Shown: positions 1 to 6,575, numbered from the stretch's first letter. The stretch is DNA of 13,688 bases from JAABRU01 sp050180235 (GCA_050180235.1 JBFXEJ010000142.1:1-13688); one strand, 5' to 3'. Notes: generated by a model not told the origin, from the sequence alone. Numbers and translations are program-made.

Positions 1-1
1 T

Positions 2-79
2 GCGATGGCTGCCGGACTGACTGACCATGTCTGGTCACTTCGGGAATGGCCCACCTATCCGTCTGTTCAATGGAAGTAG
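2..79 (+). CDS. C-terminal end of a probable transposase (partial, cut by window edge)
   Basis: An open frame enters the window at base 2 and runs 25 codons to a TAG at 77-79. It contains AMAAGLTDHVWSLREW. From memory, a PAMAAGLTDH-(I/V)-W ending followed by an acidic or aromatic stretch is typical of the extreme C-terminus of some insertion-sequence transposases. The catalytic part lies outside the window, so the family and intactness of the element cannot be judged. An IS terminal inverted repeat would be expected shortly after the stop, but I could not identify one without the other end. The repeat-rich non-coding DNA that follows fits a mobile-element boundary. The call rests on a short tail and remains tentative. 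Confidence 0.5.
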   Translation, partial: AMAAGLTDHVWSLREWPTYPSVQWK

Positions 80-181
80 GACATCACTTATTTTTTTGAC
101 TGTTATAACTTATATTTTATTATGAGAAACAAGGAGCGGAAAATATGACAAACCTGCCGTGCAGAATATGCGGAAGCGGGA

Positions 182-498
182 CTCTGTGGGAAATTCTCCC
201 CGGAGTGCAGAATGTGTGTTTGTTTCCCACAGAGAAAACAGAGGACAGCACAGAGGACACAGAGATTTTTTCATTTAAACACAATTTGTTGCTCTCCGTG
301 TCCTCTGCGGTTTTTTTCCCCTCTGTGTCCTCTGTGGGAAATTCTCCCCGGAGTGCAGAATGTGTGTTTGTTTCCCACAGAGAAAACAGAGGACAGCACA
401 GAGGACACAGAGATTTTTTTGTCTGAACATACTTCGTTCCTCTCTGTGTTCTATGTGGTTTTTTCCCCCTCTGTGTCCTCTGTAGGAAACTCCCCCTG
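182..498. repeat. 148-bp-period tandem repeat, each unit a long imperfect palindrome
   Basis: Bases 182-271 and 330-419 are identical over 90 bases, an offset of 148. The rest of the unit (272-329 against 420-477) is aligned without gaps but diverged, and a third partial copy fades out by about 498. Within a unit, the arm around 222-264 (tttcccacagag, cagaggac, gaggacacagag) is roughly the reverse complement of the arm around 291-341 (ctctccgtgtcctctg, ctctgtgtcctctgtgggaaa). Each unit could therefore fold into a long hairpin in DNA or RNA. Words of the ACAGAGGACACAGAG type recur in intergenic DNA of some filamentous bacteria; that statement is from general knowledge. Confidence 0.85.
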
Positions 499-500
499 AT

Positions 501-535
501 TGCAAAAAACCGCTTTGCTTAATTTTTGCACTCCT
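501..535 (+). repeat. 35-bp dispersed repeat, copy 1
   Basis: This stretch matches the reverse complement of 7669-7703 at 33 of 35 positions; the two differences are both c/t. It contains a perfect 8-bp dyad, tgcaaaaa at 501-508 and tttttgca at 523-530, around a 14-base loop. Two near-identical intergenic copies 7 kb apart and in opposite orientation suggest a repetitive extragenic palindrome-like family. Confidence 0.75.
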
Positions 536-560
536 TCGGGTCAGACCGGAACCGGGGCGG

Positions 561-606
561 ACAGATTTGAACAGATTTGACAACTTTTCAAAAGTTGTCA
601 AATCTG
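561..606. repeat. Doubled acagatttga and 17-bp perfect palindrome
   Basis: The word acagatttga occurs twice in tandem (561-570, 571-580) and again at 737-746. Overlapping the second copy is a perfect inverted repeat with 17-bp arms, 572-588 and 590-606, around a single central base. Such a short loop favours a DNA-level role, such as protein binding or a recombination end, over an RNA hairpin. No T-tract follows directly. Confidence 0.8.
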
Positions 607-635
607 GTAGCGGGTCAAACCTGCTGATGATGCGG

Positions 636-666
636 AAAAAAACTCTCCCCGCCCCTGAGGGTGGGG
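636..666 (-). terminator. Probable rho-independent terminator of the ABC-transporter operon
   Basis: Read on the minus strand, ccccaccc and gggcgggg (arms 659-666 and 647-654, one wobble pair) enclose a four-base loop. They are followed, after agag, by seven T residues (636-642). It lies about 110 bases past the permease stop. The four-base gap between stem and T-tract is longer than ideal, so efficiency is uncertain. Confidence 0.45.
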
Positions 667-776
667 GGATGGTGGAAAAAGTGTATAACTTCAGGGCATT
701 TTCCCACTCCCTCCGGGGATGGGAATTTCAGAATCAACAGATTTGACCCACTGCCGGGAAAGGAAATTTTGCAGGA

Positions 777-1604
777 TTATCCCAAAAACAATGTGCCACT
801 GTATTTCTTCTGAAACAGGCCAATGGCTCCATCCAGAACAAATCCGATCAGACCGATGGCAATGACAAGAGCCATAAGCCGGTCGTATGCCATAGTATCC
901 CGTGCATCATTGATAAGATAGCCGAGACCGCTTGATATGCCCAGAAATTCAGCAGGAACAAGAACAATCCATGCCACGCCCAGAGCAAGCCGGATACTGG
1001 TGATAATAAAGGGCGTTGAAGCCGGAATGATGATTTTCATAAGTAACTGATAATCCTTTGCCCCCTGGTTGCGCGCCATATTGATCCAGTGAATATCCAC
1101 CCCGGAAACGCCGTGCACCGTATTGATGATAATGGGCCAGACAGTGGCCATGGCAATCAGAAACCAGATGGCTGACTCAAAACTTTGGAAAACCAGCAGG
1201 GCAATGGGCATCCATGACAGTGGACTGATCATGCGCAGAAACTGTATGGGGGTATAAGTAAACATCTTTACTTTTTTATAAAAACCAATCAGAAGTCCGG
1301 AAGGAACCCCCATTATGAATGCAAACAGGATACCGATCACAACCCGGCGCAGACTCGCGCCGACCGAAAACCAGAAATCCGCGTCAGTCACAAGGCCGAA
1401 CAGGGCTTTCAGCGCCGGAATCGGAAGAAATCCGGAAAACTGCCTGTATCCGGGCCGGGAAAAAACAGCATATCCGATAACTGTCCACAAAATGACAAAA
1501 ATTGCTGTTCCGTATAATCCGTACCATGTCCGGCTGTTTGCCTCACTGTTTGCGGCAGATTCCGGCACATGGGATTTTTTATCAATCATTGGGTATAATG
1601 GCAT
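777..1604 (-). CDS. ABC transporter permease, nitrate/sulfonate/taurine (SsuC/TauC/NrtB-like) type
   Basis: This is the membrane-spanning subunit of an importer, forming the path through the inner membrane. Taking the ATG at 1602-1604 gives 275 residues, usual for the family; the ATG at 1587-1589 (270 residues) is also possible. The open frame extends further upstream but would then lie inside the binding-protein gene. Hydrophobic segments appear near residues 30-48, 86-108, 132-163, 196-222 and 243-265. The conserved cytoplasmic loop that docks the ATPase is at about 174-196, with MARNQGAKDY and a final P194 (EAA-type, the glutamate replaced by asparagine). FLPIPALKALFGL at 59-71 matches the LPSP-type segment seen near the start of these permeases. 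The start overlaps the binding-protein stop by 23 bases (8 with the later start), showing tight coupling. The ligand cannot be read from the sequence. Confidence 0.9.
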   Translation of the reverse strand: MPLYPMIDKKSHVPESAANSEANSRTWYGLYGTAIFVILWTVIGYAVFSRPGYRQFSGFLPIPALKALFGLVTDADFWFSVGASLRRVVIGILFAFIMGVPSGLLIGFYKKVKMFTYTPIQFLRMISPLSWMPIALLVFQSFESAIWFLIAMATVWPIIINTVHGVSGVDIHWINMARNQGAKDYQLLMKIIIPASTPFIITSIRLALGVAWIVLVPAEFLGISSGLGYLINDARDTMAYDRLMALVIAIGLIGFVLDGAIGLFQKKYSGTLFLG

Positions 1605-2793
1605 CAGAAACCTGCAGTTCAAAAATTTCTTCCCGATCCCAGGAATCTCCGAATTCATGGGAAACAAACTTCCCAGGACCTCCGGCTTCCATGATCGCTT
1701 GTTTAACAAATTGATAATCAACCAAATCCCTGACAACATCATCAGGGTTAAGTTTTTCCAGAAAAGTTTTATCCCCCTCCACCAGAGTCTGACGCATCTG
1801 ATCAAAAATAAAACGGGTGGCAGATGGATAGGGCCAGGGCTGAAATCCGATCCTGCCGATATTCCATTCCGGGTGCATAATGGCCTGGGGGATACTGCCT
1901 TTTCCGTATTCCGGAAGATTTGCATACCCGGTGAAAACCCTTTTTACCACATCCGCAGGTGCAGGCAGGTAATTCCCGCTCAGAATTTCTGCGGCTTCGG
2001 ACATATGATCCGATGTCCATAACTGGGCTCTGACAATGGCATTGAGCACTTTCCGGGCAAACACCGGTTTGGATCGGATCAGGTTTTCATTCATGACCAC
2101 CACGCAGCAGGGATGGTTTTTCCATATATCGCCTGTAAACCGCAGAATTTTTGCCCTGATTCTTATCTCTGCAAATGCGTTGAAAGGTTCAGCAACAATG
2201 AATCCGTCAATTTTTTTCGCAGCCAGGGACACGGGCATTTCCGGCGGGGGGAGAACAAAAAGATTCACCTCATCGGGTTTCAGAGACGCGGTCTGGGGCC
2301 GTATTAAGGGTTTCAGCCCTGACTTGCGCAGTCCCAACTGCAGAATGACATTGTGCATGGAATACCAGTAGGGTATTGCGATCTGTCTGCCTCCCAGGTC
2401 TGCAAAACTTCTTATGTCCGTATCCGCGCCCACGGTAATGGCGCTGCCGTTGGTGTGATCCCAGGCCATTATCTTTGCCGGAGCCCTGAGATGATAGCGC
2501 ATCCATATCGGAATCGGAAGCAGAAGATGAACCAGGTTGAACTTCCCGCTGAGAAAGGATTCTGAAAGAGTAGACCAGTCCCGGATTTTCACCGGTTTTT
2601 CCGTTTTCAGACCTTCCTCCCCGAAATAATTTTTTGCATGGGCAATCAGCAGCGGAGTGGCATCCGTAATCGGCAGATAACCGATACGCACTGTTTCAGA
2701 CTCCTCAGGACAGGCCCTGCCCGGTATCAGACTTCCGGCCAGAGCTCCGGCGCTGACTGCGGCTGTTTTCAAAAACTGTCGCCGGTTTAGCAT
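1582..2793 (-). CDS. Tat-exported ABC substrate-binding protein, NrtA/NMT1-like
   Basis: This 403-residue protein should capture the ligand in the periplasm and deliver it to the permease encoded next. It begins with a twin-arginine signal, NRRQFLK at residues 3-9 followed by an alanine-rich hydrophobic stretch to about 24, which implies export in folded form. The mature part opens with RIGYLPITDATPLLIAHAK (from residue 36), and FNLVHLLLPIPIW (about 85-97) follows; both resemble the nitrate- and bicarbonate-binding NrtA/CmpA branch. That branch also includes many proteins of unassigned ligand, so nitrate, bicarbonate, sulfonate or a pyrimidine are all possible. The start has only a weak Shine-Dalgarno match (gggaatga). 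The gene sits between ATPase and permease, 238 bases after the ATPase stop, with a hairpin in that gap. Confidence 0.87.
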   Translation of the reverse strand: MLNRRQFLKTAAVSAGALAGSLIPGRACPEESETVRIGYLPITDATPLLIAHAKNYFGEEGLKTEKPVKIRDWSTLSESFLSGKFNLVHLLLPIPIWMRYHLRAPAKIMAWDHTNGSAITVGADTDIRSFADLGGRQIAIPYWYSMHNVILQLGLRKSGLKPLIRPQTASLKPDEVNLFVLPPPEMPVSLAAKKIDGFIVAEPFNAFAEIRIRAKILRFTGDIWKNHPCCVVVMNENLIRSKPVFARKVLNAIVRAQLWTSDHMSEAAEILSGNYLPAPADVVKRVFTGYANLPEYGKGSIPQAIMHPEWNIGRIGFQPWPYPSATRFIFDQMRQTLVEGDKTFLEKLNPDDVVRDLVDYQFVKQAIMEAGGPGKFVSHEFGDSWDREEIFELQVSDAIIPND

Positions 2794-2950
2794 ACTGTTT
2801 TCATTCCCATCATTAATAATAATACCAAATCGCTTTCATAGGTGGATGAATGCCCTGTTTTTTCAGCAGAGACATGCTGTATAAAATCTGAGAAATAAAT
2901 GCTGCTTAACCCTTTATGAGACTTTCAGCAGATCAAAAATTTCCTTAATT

Positions 2951-2979
2951 CTCCCTCTCCCCCATTGATGGGGAGGGAG
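2951..2979 (-). terminator. GC-rich stem-loop between ATPase and binding-protein genes
   Basis: ctccct and cccc pair with gggg and agggag across a short loop, with a two-base bulge. It lies in the 238-bp gap inside the importer operon, and on the minus strand it is followed by AT-rich sequence without a clean T-tract. It may be an attenuator, an mRNA-stabilising hairpin or an intergenic repeat. Nearby, 2993-3012 reads gactttgcgtctttgtggca, a word of the CTTTGCGTCTTTG type common in repeats of related genomes. Confidence 0.35.
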
Positions 2980-3031
2980 TTTCCGATCTGCTGACTTTGC
3001 GTCTTTGTGGCAGACTGTGTCCGGTATCTGT

Positions 3032-3799
3032 TCAGGCCTGAAACTGATTGCCCAGAAATATATTCTTAAAACGCTGCAGAATATTGGCACGGATCAGCAG
3101 ATAGGGCTTGCTGCCGATATCTCTGGGATAATGCAGATTCACATCAAAGGTTCCCACCAGCCGGCATGGACGTCTGCCCAGCAGAACAATCCGGTTTCCC
3201 AGAAGCAGGGCCTCGTTAATATCATGGGTTACAAAAATAACCGTGAACTTTTCCGTTTTCCAGAATTCAAGCAGCATCTGCTGCAGATAGTTCCTGGTAA
3301 AAGTGTCAAGGGAGGAAAAGGGTTCGTCCAGAATAAGGATTTGCGGATGTCCGATCAGGGCTCTTGCCAGACAGACCCGCTGGGCCATTCCCAAAGACAG
3401 TTCATGGGGACGGACTTTTTCAAAACCCTTCAGTCCCATGATTTCGATCTGGCGGTCTGCCCTCTGGCGGAGCTTCTCCGTGTCTCCCCGCAGTCTGCAT
3501 CCAAAGACAATATTTTCTTCCACCGTCAGCCAGGGCAGAAGACTTGGCTGCTGAAACAGTATGGCCCGTGAAGGATGGGGGCTTTCAATTTTCTCATTAT
3601 CCACCAGTATTTCCCCTGAAGAGAGAGGCAGCAGACCTGCCAGAAGATGCAGAAATGTGGTTTTTCCGCATCCCGATTCCCCCAGAATCACCACAAATTC
3701 CCCGTCCCCTATGGAAAAAGTAATATCCCTGAGAACGGTAAATTTTCTGTTTCCGTTGACCGGAAAGGACTTGCTGATATTCCGGATACGTATTTTCAT
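3032..3799 (-). CDS. ABC transporter ATP-binding protein, SsuB/TauB/NrtD-like
   Basis: This 255-residue cytoplasmic ATPase would power the importer encoded downstream. All core motifs are visible: Walker A GESGCGKT at 40-47 with K46, the Q-loop at Q83 (LFQQPSLLPW), Walker B LILDEP at 155-160 with catalytic E159, D-loop SSLD, and switch histidine H192 in THD. The signature is LSLGM at 134-138 where the subfamily usually has LSGGM; the essential serine and second glycine remain. Length and the LLPW segment fit the nitrate/sulfonate/taurine subfamily. The start is preceded by aggaaaac, a moderate ribosome-binding site. It is first of three minus-strand genes, with the binding protein and permease after it. 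No adjoining regulator gene is present. Confidence 0.92.
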   Translation of the reverse strand: MKIRIRNISKSFPVNGNRKFTVLRDITFSIGDGEFVVILGESGCGKTTFLHLLAGLLPLSSGEILVDNEKIESPHPSRAILFQQPSLLPWLTVEENIVFGCRLRGDTEKLRQRADRQIEIMGLKGFEKVRPHELSLGMAQRVCLARALIGHPQILILDEPFSSLDTFTRNYLQQMLLEFWKTEKFTVIFVTHDINEALLLGNRIVLLGRRPCRLVGTFDVNLHYPRDIGSKPYLLIRANILQRFKNIFLGNQFQA

Positions 3800-3923
3800 T
3801 TTTTGTTTTCCTGCAAAGGCATATGCCCGGAAGTCACGGACAGGGCATGAAAAAATTTATGAGATCTGAAGCCATGAGCCATATATCTAATACTGCAATG
3901 GCATTAATCTGAGCAAATTCAGG

Positions 3924-3953
3924 AGTTCCGGACTGAAAGTCCGGAACTTTTTT
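3924..3953 (+). terminator. Hairpin with T-tract, orphan terminator or repeat element
   Basis: Arms agttccggact (3924-3934) and agtccggaact (3938-3948) are perfectly complementary around gaa and run into six T residues (3948-3953). The form is that of a plus-strand rho-independent terminator, yet no plus-strand gene precedes it. The inverted, diverged version at about 3974-4003 (actttcagttcaggactccgg) suggests instead one palindromic repeat element or a remnant of one. Confidence 0.5.
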
Positions 3954-4467
3954 CAGAATCATTTCACTGTACCAAACTTTCAGTTCAGGACTCCGGCCTG
4001 ACTTAATGGCAGTATCCCAGGCTGAAATCCGCATATTTAAGCACAGATTGAAACAGATGAATACAAATATTTGTTACGGAAGCAATGAAAAATCAGTTTT
4101 TCCGATATGCACCGGAAAACGGATGTCCTTTCCAAAGTAAAATCTGGCGATAAATTAGTCAAGCAAATCCATTGTTTTTTTGCCGGAAAATATAAAAAGG
4201 CAATTTCGGAACGCAGTTCCCCTTTCTCTGAAAAAAAGAAACAGGTACCCGATCTGCGGCACGCATATTTTTTTGGTAATGGGACTTTTTTATAATGGCA
4301 GAAAAAAGCTCCCTGTGCCTGCCCGTTTTCCGAAGAGTGACCAGTTCCCCGGCCCAATTTTTTTTAAACACAGGGTTCCCCCAAATCCCAGTTACTGGGA
4401 GGTTTGACGCACTTGTCAAAAAATGGCAGAGAAAAAACAGACTGTTTGCGGATTTATCACAATTTGC

Positions 4468-4496
4468 TTGCTTTCGGCTTAAAGATTGTTTAGAAT
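4468..4496 (+). promoter_or_regulatory. Candidate sigma-70 promoter of the cold-shock gene
   Basis: TTGCTT (4468-4473) and TAGAAT (4491-4496) are separated by 17 bases; the -10 box matches 5 of 6. Transcription from it would give a leader of roughly 130 bases before the cold-shock start, in keeping with the long leaders known for cold-shock mRNAs. The match is by eye only. Confidence 0.35.
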
Positions 4497-4505
4497 GCAA
4501 ACATC

Positions 4506-4537
4506 AATCAAGTCCCACCTTAATCAAGTCCCACCTT
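4506..4537 (+). repeat. 16-bp exact tandem duplication in the cold-shock leader
   Basis: aatcaagtcccacctt occurs twice without a gap, at 4506-4521 and 4522-4537. It falls just downstream of the candidate promoter, so it would be in the transcribed leader. It could be a slippage product or a repeated binding site. Confidence 0.8.
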
Positions 4538-4633
4538 TGACGGGAGAGACAGTTTCGTTCGGAAGGAAGTTTTGTCTGATGTCCATCCTCCGGTTTGAAA
4601 CGTTGAAATTTTTTATGAAAGGAGGATGCTGTC

Positions 4634-4834
4634 ATGGCAAAAGGAACTGTGAAATGGTTCAGTGAGCAAAAAGGATTCGGATTTATTGCCCAGGAAAACG
4701 GGCCGGATGTGTTTGTCCATCATTCCGCAATAAACGCCTCCGGTTTCAGAACCCTCAATGAGGGTGACCGGGTTTCCTTTGATATTGAAAAAGGACAGAA
4801 AGGTCCTTCCGCTGTAAATGTTACCGTAGATTAA
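4634..4834 (+). CDS. Cold-shock domain protein (CspA family)
   Basis: This 66-residue protein is a complete single cold-shock domain, the small five-stranded barrel that binds single-stranded RNA or DNA and melts mRNA structure. The N-terminus GTVKWFSEQKGFGFI carries RNP1 (KGFGFI), and VFVHHSAI carries RNP2; the usual aromatic binding residues are all present. Length equals the family norm. A strong ribosome-binding site, aaaggagg, lies 8 bases before the ATG. A hairpin follows the stop at 4854-4890, and an RRM protein is encoded 221 bases further on in the same direction. Whether this copy is cold-induced or constitutive cannot be told; the long leader hints at induction. Confidence 0.97.
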   Translation: MAKGTVKWFSEQKGFGFIAQENGPDVFVHHSAINASGFRTLNEGDRVSFDIEKGQKGPSAVNVTVD

Positions 4835-4853
4835 CTTCCTGTGTCTGATTCAG

Positions 4854-4890
4854 AAAGGGCATTTCTTCGTGAAGCGAAGGCATGCCCTTT
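4854..4890 (+). terminator. Stem-loop after the cold-shock gene
   Basis: aaagggcat (4854-4862) pairs with atgcccttt (4882-4890), and an inner cttcg/cgaag helix continues the stem. It starts 20 bases after the cold-shock stop. No T-tract follows, so it could be a weak terminator or a 3'-end stabiliser that separates the cold-shock and RRM transcripts. Confidence 0.5.
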
Positions 4891-5055
4891 GCTTATGTAT
4901 GCAGCAGCGGTTTTCAGTTTGTCATTTTGGGAAGCGCGGGGGAGGTTCCCACCTGCCCTGACACAGAGAAAATACATTCCGTATATCTCCGGCCGGCAAT
5001 GCACCCAAAATATTTTCCGGAAGTCTGTAACATCGAAAAACGAAAGGATTTTTTT

Positions 5056-5337
5056 ATGAATATTTATGTTGGCAATCTGTCCTACAAACTTACAGAGGAT
5101 CGCCTCAAAGTCATGTTTGAGGAATTTGGCAAAGTCGATAGTGTGAAAGTCCTCATGGACAGATTCACCGGGAAATCCAAGGGATTCGGATTTGTGGAAA
5201 TGCCAAGCAATTCCGAGGCTGACCAGGCAATCAAGGCTTTGAACGGAAAATTCGTTGATGATCGGAATATAAAGGTCAATCCTGCGGATCCGGGCGGAAA
5301 ACGATCCAAACGTTCGGTAAGGAAAAAAAGATATTAA
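5056..5337 (+). CDS. RRM-domain RNA-binding protein
   Basis: This 93-residue protein is one RNA recognition motif plus a short basic tail, the layout of the small bacterial RRM proteins known from cyanobacteria and proteobacteria. RNP2 is IYVGNL at 3-8 and RNP1 is KGFGFVEM at 42-49; both carry the aromatic residues that stack on RNA. The tail from about 78 (GGKRSKRSVRKKRY) is strongly basic and likely adds affinity. The start at 5056 follows gaaaggat at 7 bases. An in-frame extension back to 4882 is rejected, because it runs through the post-csp hairpin and looks unlike coding sequence. Its position after a cold-shock gene suggests a shared role in RNA handling at low temperature, which is inference. 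Confidence 0.95.
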   Translation: MNIYVGNLSYKLTEDRLKVMFEEFGKVDSVKVLMDRFTGKSKGFGFVEMPSNSEADQAIKALNGKFVDDRNIKVNPADPGGKRSKRSVRKKRY

Positions 5338-5714
5338 CGCTTAAAACCGATTCCTTCCCACGGGTGTTATCAGAAATAATCCCGGAATATCCTTTCCGGT
5401 TTTGAGTACATAGGCCCGCCCGGATTGCGGAAACATGCAATGATGCTGGCACGCCGTCCGGGAAGGTCTCTTAATTTTCTTCCAAAATTTCAAAAAACTG
5501 TATAAATCTGCCCCATGTTTCTTCTGCTCTTCTGATCTTTCCTCTCCCCAGGGAGGAGATATTTGCTGAATTACCTGAAAAAAGTAAGCGGTTCCGTTCA
5601 TACGCGAAAATATACACTCTGATACTTGACTTTGTCTTCAAATCACATTATTGAAATTCATACAGATGCACGGGGTGAACACTTCACCTGATTTCGGAAA
5701 ACGGAGAATGTGAT
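5338..5714. other. 377-bp non-coding interval
   Basis: An 86-codon minus-strand frame (5341-5601) has no recognisable domain or ribosome-binding site, and part of it translates the imperfect palindrome cctctccccagggagg at about 5541-5556. I therefore treat the stretch as non-coding. Weak dyads near 5360-5400 could end the RRM transcript. Confidence 0.55.
5626..5654 (+). promoter_or_regulatory. Weak candidate promoter of the UPF0145-module gene
   Basis: TTGACT (5626-5631, 5 of 6 to the -35 consensus) is followed after 17 bases by TATTGA (5649-5654, 3 of 6). It is suitably placed 60 bases before the start at 5715, but the -10 box is poor. Confidence 0.25.
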
Positions 5715-6575
5715 ATGGCGGAAAAAAAATATGATCTCATTTTTGAGGGAAAAGTGGCGGAAGGCCAGAACCGTTCAACTGTAGCCAAAAATCTGATGAA
5801 TCTGCTCAAAACAGATGAAAACGGGGTGAAACGGCTTTTTTCGGGCGGGCCTTCGGTCATCAAGAAAAACATGGACCGGGAAACGGCCATGAAATACAAA
5901 CAGGCCATGAACAAAGCCGGGGCATTGTGCCGGATTGAGGAAACAGGTGCTTCTCCCGCTCCTCCGCCGGTTCAGAAGGATATACAGAAAAAACAGCCTG
6001 TTCCCAAAGAATCTGCTGCCCCTGACAAATCAGTAAAGCAGAAAACTGTTCCTGACAAACCCTTAAAGCAGGAAGCTGCAAAAGAGGGGGAGGATGCGGA
6101 CAAACCGGAAATGATTCTCTGCCCACACTGCAATTACCGCCAGAAAACATCGGGAAGATGCATTATGTGCGGCAAATCCATTACAGAAATCATCGAAGCC
6201 CCCCCCCAGATTCAGCAGGTCAGAACCCGGCAGATTCAGCGTATGCCCAAAACCGGAGAGGTTCTTCTGACAAATATCGAATCAGTTCCGGGACGGGAGA
6301 TTGCCGAGCATTTCGGTCTGGTTTCAGGCAATACCATAAGGGCCAAGCATGTGGGAAAGGATATTCTGGCCAGTCTGAAAAATCTGGTGGGCGGAGAACT
6401 GAAAGGATATACCGAGCTGCTCCGGGAATCCCGTGAGCAGGCTGTGGAAAGGATGAAGGAGCAGGCCCGCCAGCTTGGGGCAAATGCTGTGGTCAATGTC
6501 CGTTTTTCCACGTCCTCGATTACTCAGGGGGCAGCGGAACTGTATGCTTACGGAACAGCAGTGCGCATTGAGTAG
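5715..6575 (+). CDS. Three-module protein: N-terminal helical module, zinc ribbon, UPF0145 (YbjQ-like) domain
   Basis: This 286-residue, probably cytosolic protein has three parts. Residues 5-75 (YDLIFEGKVAEG, VKRLFSGGPSVIKKNMD, KAGALCRIEE) form a short module that I recall at the start of other deltaproteobacterial proteins, joined to varied partners. A Lys/Pro/Ala-rich linker runs from about 78 to 130. A zinc ribbon follows, with C136, C139, C149 and C152 (CPHC and CIMC). From about 182 to the end lies a complete UPF0145/YbjQ domain, with LLTNIESVPGREIAEHFGLV, a helix rich in E and R, and QLGANAVVNVRF. That domain forms pentameric rings in solved relatives, and its function is unsettled. 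The start has ggaga at a suitable distance. Convergent with the protease gene, it ends 14 bases from that gene's stop. The predicted role, metal or nucleic-acid binding, is inference. Confidence 0.85.
   Translation: MAEKKYDLIFEGKVAEGQNRSTVAKNLMNLLKTDENGVKRLFSGGPSVIKKNMDRETAMKYKQAMNKAGALCRIEETGASPAPPPVQKDIQKKQPVPKESAAPDKSVKQKTVPDKPLKQEAAKEGEDADKPEMILCPHCNYRQKTSGRCIMCGKSITEIIEAPPQIQQVRTRQIQRMPKTGEVLLTNIESVPGREIAEHFGLVSGNTIRAKHVGKDILASLKNLVGGELKGYTELLRESREQAVERMKEQARQLGANAVVNVRFSTSSITQGAAELYAYGTAVRIE

Larger units (their letters stand above)
80..776. other. 697-bp non-coding, repeat-rich interval
   Basis: No convincing gene is present. The short open frames here run through low-complexity repeats on both strands and give peptides that simply translate those repeats. 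The stretch holds, in order, a 148-bp tandem repeat, a 35-bp dispersed repeat, a doubled word acagatttga with a perfect palindrome, a terminator-like hairpin for the operon to the right, and an imperfect inverted repeat (606-623 against 738-755). Each is listed separately. Confidence 0.75.
3800..4633. other. 834-bp non-coding interval between divergent operons
   Basis: No supported gene lies here. Open frames up to about 110 codons exist on both strands but lack ribosome-binding sites, recognisable domains and natural composition. It carries a perfect hairpin at 3924-3948, a related degenerate copy around 3974-4003 in the opposite orientation, a small dyad at 4382-4406, a 16-bp tandem duplication and a candidate promoter. 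The promoter of the minus-strand importer operon must lie in the left part, but I saw no good match to it. Confidence 0.65.

Noticed and set aside
182..419. Possible CRISPR-like direct repeats
   Set aside because: Only two full 148-bp units, no short regular repeats with unique spacers, and no cas genes nearby.
145..601. Open frames of about 93-108 codons on both strands
   Set aside because: They translate the 148-bp palindromic tandem repeat (repeating SVSSVGNSP and CVLCAVLCFLCG-type strings) and have no plausible coding character.
1605..1925. Upstream extension of the permease to 382 residues
   Set aside because: It lies wholly inside the binding-protein gene and lacks the family's N-terminal features; the start at 1604 gives the normal length.
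1315..2022. 235-codon plus-strand frame opposite the ABC permease and binding protein
   Set aside because: Its antisense partners are clearly recognisable transporter genes; the frame has no domain and no ribosome-binding site.
4037..4540. Several 60-113 codon frames on both strands upstream of the cold-shock gene
   Set aside because: Low-quality composition, no ribosome-binding sites, overlapping on both strands, no recognisable domain.
4882..5055. N-terminal extension of the RRM protein to 151 residues
   Set aside because: The extension begins inside the post-csp hairpin and has no coding character; the ATG at 5056 has a ribosome-binding site and gives the standard RRM start.
5341..5601. 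86-codon minus-strand frame
   Set aside because: No domain, no ribosome-binding site, and part of it reads through an imperfect palindrome.
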